From: Sphingobium fluviale
GTDB taxonomy: Bacteria; Pseudomonadota; Alphaproteobacteria; Sphingomonadales; Sphingomonadaceae
DNA length: 64,000 nt
Direction: 5' to 3'
Assembly: GCF_004122115.1 (NCBI RefSeq)
Contig: NZ_SBKP01000004.1
Coordinates: 62,001 to 126,000 of the forward strand
Position 1 is the stretch's first letter. Every line of letters starts with the position of its first letter. Both the position numbers and the translations under genes were made by a program. The notes beneath the pieces are model-generated. The model had not been told where the DNA came from and ran no database searches. It worked only from the letters and a program-made list of their open reading frames with translations. Below, piece by piece: positions 43,516 to 53,045 of the stretch.

Positions 43516-45888
43516 ATGCTGAGTGATCCTTTGCCCCAGCCTGTTTCCGCCGCGCTTGCGGGCGTGCGTGTGCTGGATATCGTGTCGGGCGGGATGGCGC
43601 TCACGGGGCGCGTTCTGGCGGACTTTGGTGCGCTGGTAACGCGGGTTGATTTCCAGAACGGCGGGCAAGGCCGCTCTGATCCAGATCGGGCCATCACGCG
43701 CACAGACATCGAACAGCTCGCCCTGGGCCGTGGCAAGCTCGCCCTGGCGATCGATCGTGCTGTCCCCGCCGATCGTGACCGGCTTCTCAATGCGATCCGG
43801 GATTGCGACATCCTGATCGACGACGGCGGCCTCGCCGCGCTCGAAGATGCCCGCTTTGCGAACGCCGCCTTGCGGGCGGCCAATCCGGCGCTGATCATCC
43901 TCAATCTTTCCGACTTTGGTGAAGCCAGCCCCCTGGCCTGCTGGCGCGCAACCAATCCGGTTCTCCACGCATTGTCGGGTGGATTGTCGCGGTCCGGAAG
44001 GCCCGGCCACCCCCCTGTCATGCCACCCGAAGCCATTGCGAAAGCATGCGCGGCGGTCCATGCCGCCTTTGTCGCTTTACTGGCCTTCACCGAGCGGCTG
44101 GAGAGCGGGCGAGGGGATCTGATCGACTTTTCGATTCTCGATGGCGTGGTGCAGGCGCTGGACCCCGGCTTTGGCGTGAACGGCAGCGCCGCGGCCGGAG
44201 TCCGCGCGAGCGAATTGCCGCGCGGCCGCCCGGACGTACACCATCAATATCCCATCATTCCCTGCGCCGATGGTTATGTCCGGCTGTGTGTCCTCTCCCC
44301 ACGCCAATGGCAGGCGATGTTCAAGTGGATGGGCGAACCCGCCGAGTTTGCCGATCCTGCCTACGAACAGCTTCGGACGCGCTTCAATTCCACAACGCTG
44401 GTTCCCGCCATCGCCCGCTTCTTTGCCGACAAGACACGGGCGGAACTGGAGCAACAGGGACAAGCGATCGGCGTACCCACGGCGGCTTTGCAAAGCGCTG
44501 ACGAGGCAATCGACAGCGACCAGAACCGCTCGCGTCAGCTCTATGAAGCGCATAGGCTGCGCGGTGTCGACATTCGCCTGCCCCGCGCCCCGGTCGAAGT
44601 CGACGGAACACGATTGCCCCTAACGACACCCGATCGGGACGCGCAGCGTGCGCGAGCAGCGCTGCTAAGGAACGATACGGGCGTGCCGCGTGCCCAGTCT
44701 GCCGGGCCGCTACAGGGGCTGCGCGTGATTGACATGGGCGTCATCGTGGTGGGCGCGGAAACCGGCAGGCTGCTTGCGGATGCGGGCGCGGATGTGATCA
44801 AGATCGAGAATCCCGCCTTTCCCGATGGGGTGCGGCAGACGCAGGACGGCAGCGTCATGTCGCCTTCCTTCGCGGCGGGCGGCCGGAACAAGCGCAGCCT
44901 TTCGCTCAACCTGCGCGATCCAGAGGGGAAGGCGCTGTTCCTTGATCTTGTCGCGCAGGCGGATGTCCTCCTGTCGAATTTCAAGCCCGGCACGCTGGAT
45001 GCGCTTGGTTTTGACGACGAGACTTTGCGAGCGATCAATCCCGGTCTGGTGTCGATCCAGAGCTCTGCTTTCGGGTCAACCGGTCCCCGTAGCCGGCAGC
45101 TTGGTTATGGACCGTTGGTGCGCGCGGCCACCGGGCTATCGGCGCTGTGGTGTTCGCTTGATGATCCCGGTTCCTTTTCCGACGCGATGACGGTCTATCC
45201 CGATCATGTGGCCGGACGGCTGGGCGCGCTTTCCGCACTCGCGCTTCTTGTCCAGCGCAAAGCAACCGGAGCGGGAGGCAAGGCGACGATCGCGCAGGCA
45301 GAAATCATTCTCGACCATCTCGGCGTCGACATGGCCGTGGCCTCGCTGCGCGCACAAGGGCAGCAGATTGACGATGACCCCGATGCGCCATGGGGCGTCT
45401 ATCCGTGCGGCGGTGATGACGACTGGTGCGTTGTAACCATCGAGAACGACGCGCAATGGACCGCACTTGCCCGCCTGATAGGTTTCGAGGGTCACGACAC
45501 GGCAAACCGCTCTGATCGCGCGCGGCACCGCCCGGCCATCGAGCATGCGCTCACCAGCTGGCTCGCCGAGCGGTCATCGTATGAGGCCATGGAGCGGCTC
45601 CAGGCGAGCGGCGTTCCGGCGGGCGCGATGCTGCGGGTGGCAGACATGCCCGGCTTTCCGCATTTCGTATCGCGTGGCTTCTTTCGCGAGATCGCGCATC
45701 CCGCCATCCCGGCGCCTTTTCTGGTCGAGGCCCGGCCGGTGCGCGCCCAAAACATGCCAGATCCCGATCAGGCGCCCGCACCGTTGATTGGGCAGGACAG
45801 CGACGCTGTGCTCAGCGACTGGCTGGGATTGTCCCCCTCGCAGATGCAGGATCTCATGGCACGCAACATTATCGGCACCATCCGGTGA
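43516..45888 (+). CDS. Fused double class III CoA-transferase (CaiB/BaiF type)
   Basis: Protein of 790 residues made of two CaiB/BaiF domains (about 1-385 and 390-790), where normal members have about 400. In the N-half the catalytic Asp position is kept (GDLIDFSILDG). In the C-half the equivalent stretch reads GGKATIAQAEI, so the Asp seems lost while nucleotide-side motifs remain (VLLSNFKPGTLDALGFDDETLRAINPGLV). It would transfer CoA between acids without ATP. Starts an operon with a crotonase and a thiolase-like gene. Confidence 0.88.
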   Translation: MLSDPLPQPVSAALAGVRVLDIVSGGMALTGRVLADFGALVTRVDFQNGGQGRSDPDRAITRTDIEQLALGRGKLALAIDRAVPADRDRLLNAIRDCDILIDDGGLAALEDARFANAALRAANPALIILNLSDFGEASPLACWRATNPVLHALSGGLSRSGRPGHPPVMPPEAIAKACAAVHAAFVALLAFTERLESGRGDLIDFSILDGVVQALDPGFGVNGSAAAGVRASELPRGRPDVHHQYPIIPCADGYVRLCVLSPRQWQAMFKWMGEPAEFADPAYEQLRTRFNSTTLVPAIARFFADKTRAELEQQGQAIGVPTAALQSADEAIDSDQNRSRQLYEAHRLRGVDIRLPRAPVEVDGTRLPLTTPDRDAQRARAALLRNDTGVPRAQSAGPLQGLRVIDMGVIVVGAETGRLLADAGADVIKIENPAFPDGVRQTQDGSVMSPSFAAGGRNKRSLSLNLRDPEGKALFLDLVAQADVLLSNFKPGTLDALGFDDETLRAINPGLVSIQSSAFGSTGPRSRQLGYGPLVRAATGLSALWCSLDDPGSFSDAMTVYPDHVAGRLGALSALALLVQRKATGAGGKATIAQAEIILDHLGVDMAVASLRAQGQQIDDDPDAPWGVYPCGGDDDWCVVTIENDAQWTALARLIGFEGHDTANRSDRARHRPAIEHALTSWLAERSSYEAMERLQASGVPAGAMLRVADMPGFPHFVSRGFFREIAHPAIPAPFLVEARPVRAQNMPDPDQAPAPLIGQDSDAVLSDWLGLSPSQMQDLMARNIIGTIR

Positions 45889-45927
45889 CGCTTGGCGCCC
45901 TCTCCTTCCCTTGCAGGACACCTCCCC

Positions 45928-46737
45928 ATGCACTTTGACGATATAGCCAACGGCGTTCTCCAGTCGGCGCGGGACGACCATGTCCTCGTGCTGCGCATCC
46001 ACCGGCCCGAAGCGCGCAATGCGATCAATGTTGAAGTGGCCATGGCATTGGGCGATGCTCTGGATGCAGCGGATCGTGATCCGGATATCCGTGCCATCAT
46101 CATCACGGGCGCGGGCGACAAGGCCTTTTGTGCCGGAGCCGACCTCAAGTCCGTTGCCGCTCGGCAACCAGTTATTCCGCAGGACGAGCGGCGCAAAGCA
46201 TGGGGATTCGCGGGTGTCGTAAACCATCCCATAAGCAAACCACTGATCGCCGCCGTGAACGGCTTCGCTATGGGTGGCGGTACGGAAATCGTGCTGGCAT
46301 GTGATCTGGCGGTCGCGTCGGACACCGCAACATTCGGGCTGCCTGAGGTGAAGCGTGGCCTTCTGGCCGCTGCGGGTGGGGCGTTCCGGCTTGTCCAGCA
46401 GGTGCCGCACAAGATCGCCATGGAAATCCTCCTGACCGGCGATCCCGTCAGTGCCGATCAGGCGTTGAATTTCGGTCTGGTCAACGCTGTCGTTTCGGCG
46501 GATGCACTGATGGACCGCGCTATGGACCTCGCCCGCAGGATTGCCGTCAACGCCCCCTTGTCCGTACAGGCGAGCAAGCGCGTCGCCCGTCGATTGAGCG
46601 ACGGCAGATTCGAGGCCGACGAAGCGGACTGGCACCGCAACGAAGCAGAGACAGAAGCAGTATTTTCCTCTGAAGACGCCATGGAAGGGGCGCAGGCGTT
46701 TGCCGAAAAGCGTCCGCCCGTCTGGCGCGCGCGATGA
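45928..46737 (+). CDS. Enoyl-CoA hydratase/isomerase (crotonase)
   Basis: Crotonase-fold enzyme of 269 residues. Oxyanion-hole segments DKAFCAGADLKSVA and AVNGFAMGGGTEIVLACDLAVAS are present, with the Glu of GGGTEIVLAC and the GLPEVKRGLLAAAGG segment. Probably hydrates an enoyl-CoA. The ATG chosen has a TGCAGGA site; next gene overlaps by ATGA. Confidence 0.92.
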   Translation: MHFDDIANGVLQSARDDHVLVLRIHRPEARNAINVEVAMALGDALDAADRDPDIRAIIITGAGDKAFCAGADLKSVAARQPVIPQDERRKAWGFAGVVNHPISKPLIAAVNGFAMGGGTEIVLACDLAVASDTATFGLPEVKRGLLAAAGGAFRLVQQVPHKIAMEILLTGDPVSADQALNFGLVNAVVSADALMDRAMDLARRIAVNAPLSVQASKRVARRLSDGRFEADEADWHRNEAETEAVFSSEDAMEGAQAFAEKRPPVWRAR

Positions 46738-48281
46738 GAGCGGCAGGCACAACACCGGTCATCATAGGTGTAGGCCAGTCGGTCGACCGGATCGACGCGC
46801 CCGATTACCAAGCATGGTCGGCGGCTGATCTGGCGGCGGTGGCGGCCCGCGCTGCCATTTCCGATGCGATGGCCCGCCGCGATCTTGCCCCGTATATCGA
46901 TGCCATCGTAACCACCCGTACATTCGAGGACAGTGGGCTAGAGCAACCGATATTCGGCGCCTCAGACAATTTTCCGCGCTCCATTGCGGCGCGACTGGGC
47001 ATAAAGCCGCGATCCGCATTCTGGGGCGAGGGTGGTGGCCAGTCACCTCAGGATCTTGTCAGCGAATTCTGCGAGCGGGTGGCCGCTGGGGAGTTCGATC
47101 TTGTTCTGCTGTGCGGTGCGGAAGCCATTTCTACGATACGCCACGCGGCGCGAGAGGGGCGTACACTCGATTTCTCGGAAAGCCCGGGTGGAGAGGTCGA
47201 GGATCGCGGTGCGAACCTACGCGCGTTTCAGGATCCGCTGGCCGAACGGCATGGGGTGGTCGACGCGCCGATTGGCTATGCTCTGGCGGAAAATGCGCGC
47301 CGCGCCGCATTGGGCATGACTCAGGCGGACTATGCCGAGCACATGGGGCGCCTCTTTGCGCCCCTCGCAGCCGTCGCGCGCACAAATTCAGCGGCGGCGT
47401 GGGATGTGCCGAACTATTCTGCCAGCGACCTTATCACGGTTAGCCCCGGCAATCGCTGGATTGCCGATCCCTATCCCCTGAGACTGGTCGCGCGGGATCA
47501 GGTCAATATGGGTGCGGCGGTGGTGATCGCATCGCAGCGGGTTGCCGATGATCTGGGGGTCGCGCCCGATCGGCGCGTCTATCTTCATGGTTATGCCAGA
47601 GCGACCGAAAAACCCTTGCTCTCGCGCCCCGATCTTAGCGCTTCTCCAGCTGCTCGCGCCGCGGCCCGCGCGGCGCTTAAGCGGGCGGGGCTGGTCCCCG
47701 ATGCTGTGGCGACATTCGATTTCTATAGCTGCTTTCCCATTGCCGTGTCCAACGTCGCCATCGATGAGTTTGGATTGTCGGAAGATGACCCCCGCAAACT
47801 TTCCGTTGTCGGGGGGCTGCCGTACTTCGGAGGGCCGGGAAACAACTATTCCATGCATGCCATTGCGGCGCTTGTTCCCGTGTTGCGGGAAGCACCGGGT
47901 AAGGCGGGTTTTGTCGGAGCAAACGGCGGGTTTCTCTCCAAATACAGCGCCGGGGTTTACTCGACCATTCCCCGGCCTTGGCGAAACTGGAGCAGCACGT
48001 CGCTTCAGGCGGAGCTGGATGCTGTGCCCGCACAGCCGCTGCTCGATGGGTATGACGGCCCCGGAACCGTGGAAACGGCCAGCGTCCTGCACGTGAGGGG
48101 CGCGCCTGAAATGGCTGTCGTCATCGGGCGCACGCCAGGGGGCTTACGGTTCATTGCCCGGTCAAAACCTGGCGATGCCGCGACTATCGCTATGACCCAC
48201 GAAAATGATGTGCTCGGCTGGCCTGTGACGGTCGCGCGTTCCGAGGAAGGCCTAAACCTGTTCGTATTCGGCGATGGCTAG
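46734..48281 (+). CDS. Thiolase-like protein with C-terminal OB-type domain
   Basis: Protein of 515 residues of the SCP-x/thiolase-like group: TTPVIIGVGQSVDR start, DAIVTTRTFEDSG, VATFDFYSCFPIAVSNVAIDEFGL, GGLPYFGGPGNNYSMHAIAAL and GANGGFLSKYSAGVYS, then an extra C-terminal domain of about 110 residues. The usual nucleophilic Cys position reads WGEGGGQSPQDL and has no Cys, as in TLP-type relatives. May bind acyl-CoA or cleave by another mechanism, working with the CoA-transferase and crotonase. Confidence 0.82.
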   Translation: MRAAGTTPVIIGVGQSVDRIDAPDYQAWSAADLAAVAARAAISDAMARRDLAPYIDAIVTTRTFEDSGLEQPIFGASDNFPRSIAARLGIKPRSAFWGEGGGQSPQDLVSEFCERVAAGEFDLVLLCGAEAISTIRHAAREGRTLDFSESPGGEVEDRGANLRAFQDPLAERHGVVDAPIGYALAENARRAALGMTQADYAEHMGRLFAPLAAVARTNSAAAWDVPNYSASDLITVSPGNRWIADPYPLRLVARDQVNMGAAVVIASQRVADDLGVAPDRRVYLHGYARATEKPLLSRPDLSASPAARAAARAALKRAGLVPDAVATFDFYSCFPIAVSNVAIDEFGLSEDDPRKLSVVGGLPYFGGPGNNYSMHAIAALVPVLREAPGKAGFVGANGGFLSKYSAGVYSTIPRPWRNWSSTSLQAELDAVPAQPLLDGYDGPGTVETASVLHVRGAPEMAVVIGRTPGGLRFIARSKPGDAATIAMTHENDVLGWPVTVARSEEGLNLFVFGDG

Positions 48282-48297
48282 GAATACCGCGACTGCG

Positions 48298-49263
48298 CTA
48301 CGCTTGTGTGTCCTGATCTAAGGCCCGCCGCCGATAATCGCCGGGCGATATATCGAACCGGGACCGAAACGATCGCGCGAAATGCGCGGCATCCTTATAG
48401 CCCCACGCATAGGCGATCTGAGCGACCGGTATGGCTGCGTTGGCGGGGTCGGACAGCGCCTGCGCACAGCGGTCGAGGCGAAGGGACCAAATGAGCCGAC
48501 CGGGCGTGCTATCCATCTCTCTCATCAGCATATGGACATAGCGCGCAGACATGCGCATCGCGCCAGCGATCTGCTCGACATTGAGGTCAGGGTCCGAGAG
48601 GTTCGTTTCCACATAGCGGATGATCCGGCGGCGAAGAACATCGGCTGATACGGCGCTGTCCAGGCGGGTCGACAGGGTGTTTTCCCGTAGTGCGGCGCAT
48701 AACAGATCGATCAGCGTGTCGCGTACCGTAGTTCCCACCGAACCGGCATGCCCAATAATGCCGAAGCTGCTGGTGACGAAATCGCTGCACAGACGCCCAA
48801 TCGGGGTCTGCGCACGAACAGGCCTTGCGGTGAAACGTTCGGCATGCGCCAGCCTGTCGCTCAGCAGTCGCTGGGGGATGCGTACGATGCGCTGGTGCAT
48901 GGAGCCCGCAAAGCGCAGATCATAGGGCCGGGTCGAATCGTACAGCGCCAGATCACCGGGCTGAAGCGCGGCCTCGCGCCCGTCCTGCACCACCACACCC
49001 GTGCCGTTCACATGCTGGCTCAGGATGAAATAGGCATCGGCGGAGCGGCGAACATGCTCGCGCGTGTGAGACACATGATGCGGCGTCACGCGCATCTCCA
49101 CCAGCCGCAGGTCACTTATGCCGTCGCTCACAAACTCCCAGTCGAACGAGCGACTTTCCGCAGCGTTACACGTTAGCGGAACGAACAGGTCGCAGACAAC
49201 ATCCTGCCAGTAGGCAAGCGGGTTTCCCTTAATATCGCTGGATCGCATGCGTACGGCTGTCAT
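48298..49263 (-). CDS. AraC-family transcriptional regulator
   Basis: Regulator of 321 residues: N-terminal AraC-binding-like domain (AYWQDVVCDLFVPLTC, HVNGTGVVVQDGREAALQPGDLALYDSTRPYDLRF) and a C-terminal double HTH (LNVEQIAGAMRMSARYVHMLM and IPVAQIAYAWGYKDAAHFARSFRSRFDISPGDYRR). Start set at the ATG behind GGAAAGG; ATG 49281 is an alternative. Divergent from the nitrilase and convergent with the CoA-transferase operon; likely controls one or both. Confidence 0.93.
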   Translation of the reverse strand: MTAVRMRSSDIKGNPLAYWQDVVCDLFVPLTCNAAESRSFDWEFVSDGISDLRLVEMRVTPHHVSHTREHVRRSADAYFILSQHVNGTGVVVQDGREAALQPGDLALYDSTRPYDLRFAGSMHQRIVRIPQRLLSDRLAHAERFTARPVRAQTPIGRLCSDFVTSSFGIIGHAGSVGTTVRDTLIDLLCAALRENTLSTRLDSAVSADVLRRRIIRYVETNLSDPDLNVEQIAGAMRMSARYVHMLMREMDSTPGRLIWSLRLDRCAQALSDPANAAIPVAQIAYAWGYKDAAHFARSFRSRFDISPGDYRRRALDQDTQA

Positions 49264-49401
49264 CGCCCACCTTTCCAACATCCGAACATCACCCAGTTTC
49301 GGTCTCAGTCAAGGTTTTCTTCGCCCTGTGCCAGCAGCGGACACGCAATCTTCGGTTATTGTCGTTCGGTAAGCGTCTGTCATCGCAGGGAACATACTAT
49401 A

Positions 49402-50427
49402 GTGCCGAAAGCCAAACCGTTTTTAGCCGCCGCAGTTCAGGCCGCACCTGTCTATCTCGATCTGGCGGGAACCGTTGCCAAGACGATCGACCTCATCCGC
49501 CAGGCCAAGGCGCGCGACGTCGAACTGCTCGCCTTCCCCGAAACCTGGTTGCCCGGCTACTGCTTCTGGCCGTGGCTGGGACACCCGGCCTGGGGGATGC
49601 AATTCGTTCAGGCCTACCATGAAAACAGCATCGCGACCGAAAGCCCGGAAATGGAAGCGATCCGTTCTGCGGTGGCGGACGCGGGAATCCATGTCGTGCT
49701 CGGCACCAGCGAGCGAGATCATGGTACACTGTATATCGGGCAATCTATCATCGCGCCGGACGGCAGCGTCATCGCCCACCGGCGCAAGCTCAAGCCCACG
49801 CATGTGGAGCGCACCGTTTTCGGCGAGGGAGACGGAAGCGATCTCGCAGTGCACGATACATCGCTGGGCCGACTTGGGGCGCTATGCTGCTGGGAACATC
49901 TTCAGCCCCTCGTCAAATATGCGATGTATGCCCAGCATGAGCAGATCCATGTGGCTTCCTGGCCCAGTTTCGCGCTCTATGAAGGTGGTGCCTATGCTTT
50001 GGGCGCGGAGCTGAACACGGCGGTCAGTCAGGTTTATGCCGCCGAGGGTGGGTGTTTCGTGGTCGCGGCGACAGCGGTGGTGACGCCGGAGATGCAGGCG
50101 ATTCTGTGCGACACGGACGAGCGCCGTATGTTCCTTCCCGTAGGCGGCGGCCGCTCGATGATTTTCGGGCCAGACGGTCGCCCGCTCGCCGATTTTATTC
50201 CGCATACCGAGGAAGGCCTCGTCATTGCCGAGATCGACCTTGGGCTGATTTCGCTCGCCAAATCGGCGGCCGATCCGGTCGGTCATTATGCGCGCCGCGA
50301 CGTGACACGCCTGCTGTTCAACGCCGAGAGCACCCGCTGCGTGGAGCCGTTTACGCCTGGGTATCGGGAATTGGGAGCATCCTCGCCGCCTGACACGCCG
50401 CCGACACGGCCGACGACGGAGGGATGA
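49402..50427 (+). CDS. Nitrilase/cyanide-hydratase family enzyme
   Basis: Carbon-nitrogen hydrolase of 341 residues with the Glu-Lys-Cys triad: FPETWLPGYCFW, HRRKLKPTHVER and GALCCWEHLQPLVKYAM. The aliphatic/aryl nitrilase features (WASWPSF-type segment HVASWPSFALYEGGAYALG) favour a true nitrilase converting R-CN to acid and ammonia. It starts with GTG. Divergent from the AraC gene. Immediately followed by the composite insertion sequence, which may have brought or cut this end of the island. Confidence 0.9.
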   Translation: MPKAKPFLAAAVQAAPVYLDLAGTVAKTIDLIRQAKARDVELLAFPETWLPGYCFWPWLGHPAWGMQFVQAYHENSIATESPEMEAIRSAVADAGIHVVLGTSERDHGTLYIGQSIIAPDGSVIAHRRKLKPTHVERTVFGEGDGSDLAVHDTSLGRLGALCCWEHLQPLVKYAMYAQHEQIHVASWPSFALYEGGAYALGAELNTAVSQVYAAEGGCFVVAATAVVTPEMQAILCDTDERRMFLPVGGGRSMIFGPDGRPLADFIPHTEEGLVIAEIDLGLISLAKSAADPVGHYARRDVTRLLFNAESTRCVEPFTPGYRELGASSPPDTPPTRPTTEG

Positions 50428-50457
50428 ACCCCTAGCTGTGGAGGCTCAACAGGCTGT

Positions 50458-50727
50458 TCATTGGCTGATTGAGCCGACTGATGGGTGGCATGGATTGTGG
50501 CTGCCGTGCGGACGGTGCCAGTTGTAATTATGCAGCCAGGGATCGAGCGCCTGTTTTCGGTGGTCTGAAGTTGGATATGCGCGGGCGTAGGCCCATTCGC
50601 GCAGGCTGGTCTGGATGAAGCGCTCGGCCTTGCCGTTGGTTTTGGGCGTGTAGGGCTTGGTACGGATATGCTTGAGGCCGAGCGCTTTGCAGGCATCCCT
50701 GAAGGCGAAGCTTTTGTAGCATGATCC
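50458..50727 (-). pseudogene. IS481 transposase, C-terminal part
   Basis: Encodes GSCYKSFAFRDACKALGLKH, then RTKPYTPKTNGKAERFIQT, the C-terminal half of the DDE integrase core with the last catalytic Glu (KAERF), ending in VGSISQ. Joined to 52386-53045 it gives an unbroken frame of about 309 residues, the normal family length. Confidence 0.85.
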
Positions 50728-50879
50728 GTAGCACATTGGGAGCGGCCTGTTGAAGGGCCGCAATGCCTTGATGGAGACAAGGGCGCGTAGCGCCCGCCAG
50801 CTTCATCAAGGCGGCCATGACCGGCCAGCAGGTCTCTAAAGTGAAGTTGTCGACTCAACCCTTTGGAGACTGACCGATC

Positions 50880-52172
50880 ATGACCAAGCTTCATTCTACT
50901 CCCACGGATGCCGTTCTGGTAGCCATCGATATGTCCAAGCACCGCCAGGAAGTTCTGCTCGAACGACCGGAAGGCGGCCGCCGTCGCCGCATGACCGTCA
51001 TGGCGACGAAGGAGGACTATGATCGGCTGGCGGCTGATCTGGCCGCCATCGGAAGGCCCATCATTGTTGGCTTCGAAGCGACTGGCAACTATCACCGCAC
51101 GCTGGCGCACCGGTTGCTTTCCGCCGGGTTCGAGCTGCGCCTGATTTCGTCAGTCGGCCTGGCCAGGACGCGCGAAGCGCTGCACAATGGCTGGGACAAG
51201 AACGATTCCAAAGACGCCCAGGTCATCCTGCACATGCTGCGGATCGGTGCGACCCAGCGCTATGTCGATCCGCTGGCCGCTGGCATCAATGACCTGCAGG
51301 AGATGTCGAAGACGCATGAAGCCATTTCCAAGGCGAAAACCCAGACCTGGCACCGGATCCTGACGCACTATCTGCCGCTCTATTTCCCGGAGATCGAGCG
51401 TTTCGCCGGCAACAGCCGGTCCGATTGGTTTCTGGCACTGATCGAGCGGTTTCCAACGCCGGGCAGCATCACCGCACTCGGTCGCGAAGCTTTTACCAAA
51501 CAAGCATGGCCACTGATCGGCCGCAAGGTTTCCAAGGCACGGGTAGTCAACGACATATACGAGACCGCCTGCGCTTCGATAGCGTTGCCGATTGATGAGG
51601 ATTCCACTGCGGTCACCATGTTCCGCATGGTTATCGCCCAGGCCCGCACCCTTATTCAGCAGCGCAACGAGATCGAACGCATTGCTCATGATGCACTAGC
51701 CGCGAACCGTGATTATCAGCTCCTGCGCATGATCCCTGGTATCGGTCCGATCAATGCCCTGACGATCCTGGCTGAGGCTGGCGACCTTCGGCGATTTGCT
51801 CACCATCGCCAGTTCCTCAAGTTCTGCGGCCTCGACCTCGCCACCTGCCAGTCAGGGATATTTCGCGGGCGGACCAAGCTTTCGAAGTACGGCAATGCCA
51901 GATTGCGACGTACCTTCTGGATGGCCACTCAGGTCGCGATCCGGCAACCCAACAACAGTTTTCGCGACAAGCTCGGGCGCTATGTCGCCGGGCATGCCGA
52001 CGACCCCGATCGTCGCCGCAAGGCAATGACCGCTCTCACCGCCAAGATGGCGCGTGTCGTACACGCCGTCATCAAGACGGGAACCGAGTACCGCCCGTTC
52101 CTCGAACGAGCGGACACCAGATGGAAGGACCCCTCTCTGCTGTGCCGTGAGGGCGCAAGTGCGACCCTGTAG
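50880..52172 (+). CDS. IS110-family transposase (DEDD/serine recombinase type)
   Basis: Transposase of 430 residues. N-terminal RuvC-like DEDD domain: VAIDMSKHRQEV, VGFEATGNYHRTLAHRL, WDKNDSKDAQVI. C-terminal transposase_20 domain: LRMIPGIGPINALTILAEAGDLRRFAHHRQFLKFCGLDLATCQSG with the conserved Ser, followed by GNARLRRTFWMA. Intact, so possibly active. Members use a bridge RNA from the element's own non-coding end to choose the target. Confidence 0.93.
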   Translation: MTKLHSTPTDAVLVAIDMSKHRQEVLLERPEGGRRRRMTVMATKEDYDRLAADLAAIGRPIIVGFEATGNYHRTLAHRLLSAGFELRLISSVGLARTREALHNGWDKNDSKDAQVILHMLRIGATQRYVDPLAAGINDLQEMSKTHEAISKAKTQTWHRILTHYLPLYFPEIERFAGNSRSDWFLALIERFPTPGSITALGREAFTKQAWPLIGRKVSKARVVNDIYETACASIALPIDEDSTAVTMFRMVIAQARTLIQQRNEIERIAHDALAANRDYQLLRMIPGIGPINALTILAEAGDLRRFAHHRQFLKFCGLDLATCQSGIFRGRTKLSKYGNARLRRTFWMATQVAIRQPNNSFRDKLGRYVAGHADDPDRRRKAMTALTAKMARVVHAVIKTGTEYRPFLERADTRWKDPSLLCREGASATL

Positions 52173-52385
52173 ATAATGTTCGGGCCTTCCATCTGGCATG
52201 CGCATCTCATCTTAAGGACGGTGAGGACCACGATCGCGATGATCGATGGATCCTGTGTTTGCTATGGCCGAGAGTGCTTTCCTTGACGATGGAAGCCATC
52301 TGGATCATAAAATCATCAGCGCCGATCACAATCGGCGTAACGAGACCTGCTGGCCTTTTCCCTCAGCTGCTTCCCAACATAGGAC
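52173..52385 (+). ncRNA. Candidate bridge-RNA region of the IS110/IS1111 element
   Basis: The 213 bases between transposase stop and right end have no supported gene. In the IS1111 subgroup the target-choosing bridge RNA is reported to lie at this end. I have not folded it or located the guide loops, so this is inference from family only. Confidence 0.3.
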
Positions 52386-53045
52386 GTTGTCGGTCATGAC
52401 GCGACAGACGACGATACCGAGGCTGCGGTAGTAGGCGACCGCCGCGTGAAGGAAAGCGACGGCGCTTTCCTTCTTCTCATCGGGGAGTATCTGGCTGAAG
52501 GCGATGCGCGAGGCGTCATCGATGCAGACGTGGACGAACTCCCAGCCGATGCCTCTGCTGTTAGACTGTCCGTGCCGGTCACCGGTGATGCGGTGCCCCA
52601 CGCGCTCGAAGTGCCCGAGCTTCTTGATGTCGATGTGGATCAACTCGCCGGGATGTTCGCGTTCATAGCGGCGCACGGGTTCAAGCGGATCAAGGTCGCG
52701 TATGCACGAGAGGCGGTGACGGCGCAGCACCCGGCTGACGGTGGCGGGCGAGGCACCGAGCGCCTTGGCGATTTGCTTGCCGATGATGCGCCGGCGGCGC
52801 AAGGCGACGATCTGTTCGACCAGTTCGTCCGGCGTGGCGGTGGGCAAGTGGTGCGGTTGTGAGCTGCGGTCAACCAGCCCTGCGATGCCCTCGACCCGAT
52901 AACGAGCCAACCACTTGGCGACGGTCCGTTGCGAGACACCCAGGGCAGTCGCGACTGCCCTGGGTGTCTCGCCAAGCGTGATGACGCGCCGAACGATCTC
53001 GGCACGACTGCAAGGTGTGGTTCGGGCATTCTGGTGAATGTTCAT
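52386..53045 (-). pseudogene. IS481 transposase, N-terminal part
   Basis: Encodes an HTH region (ETPRAVATALGVSQRTVAKWLARYRVEGIAGLVDRSS), a second HTH (IGKQIAKALGASPATVSRVLRRHRL) and the first half of the DDE core (HIDIKKLGHFERVGHRITGDR, VHVCIDDASRIAFSQIL, RVMTDN), stopping at the insertion of the IS110 element. Non-functional as it stands. Confidence 0.87.

Larger units (their letters stand above)
50728..52385 (+). mobile_element. IS110-family (IS1111-type) element inside IS481
   Basis: The 1658-base insertion splits the IS481 transposase exactly between Asn and Gly codons (GACAAC / GGATCATG) with no duplication, as IS110 elements do. Ends share an imperfect inverted pattern (GTAGCACATTGGGAG versus GTCCTATGTTGGGAA), favouring the IS1111 subgroup. 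Non-coding flanks are 152 bases (left) and 213 bases (right). Confidence 0.8.

Noticed and set aside
25352..48281. Known Atu/Liu acyclic terpenoid pathway
   Set aside because: No biotin carboxylase/carboxyltransferase pair or HMG-CoA-lyase-like gene is seen, so I did not assign this pathway.
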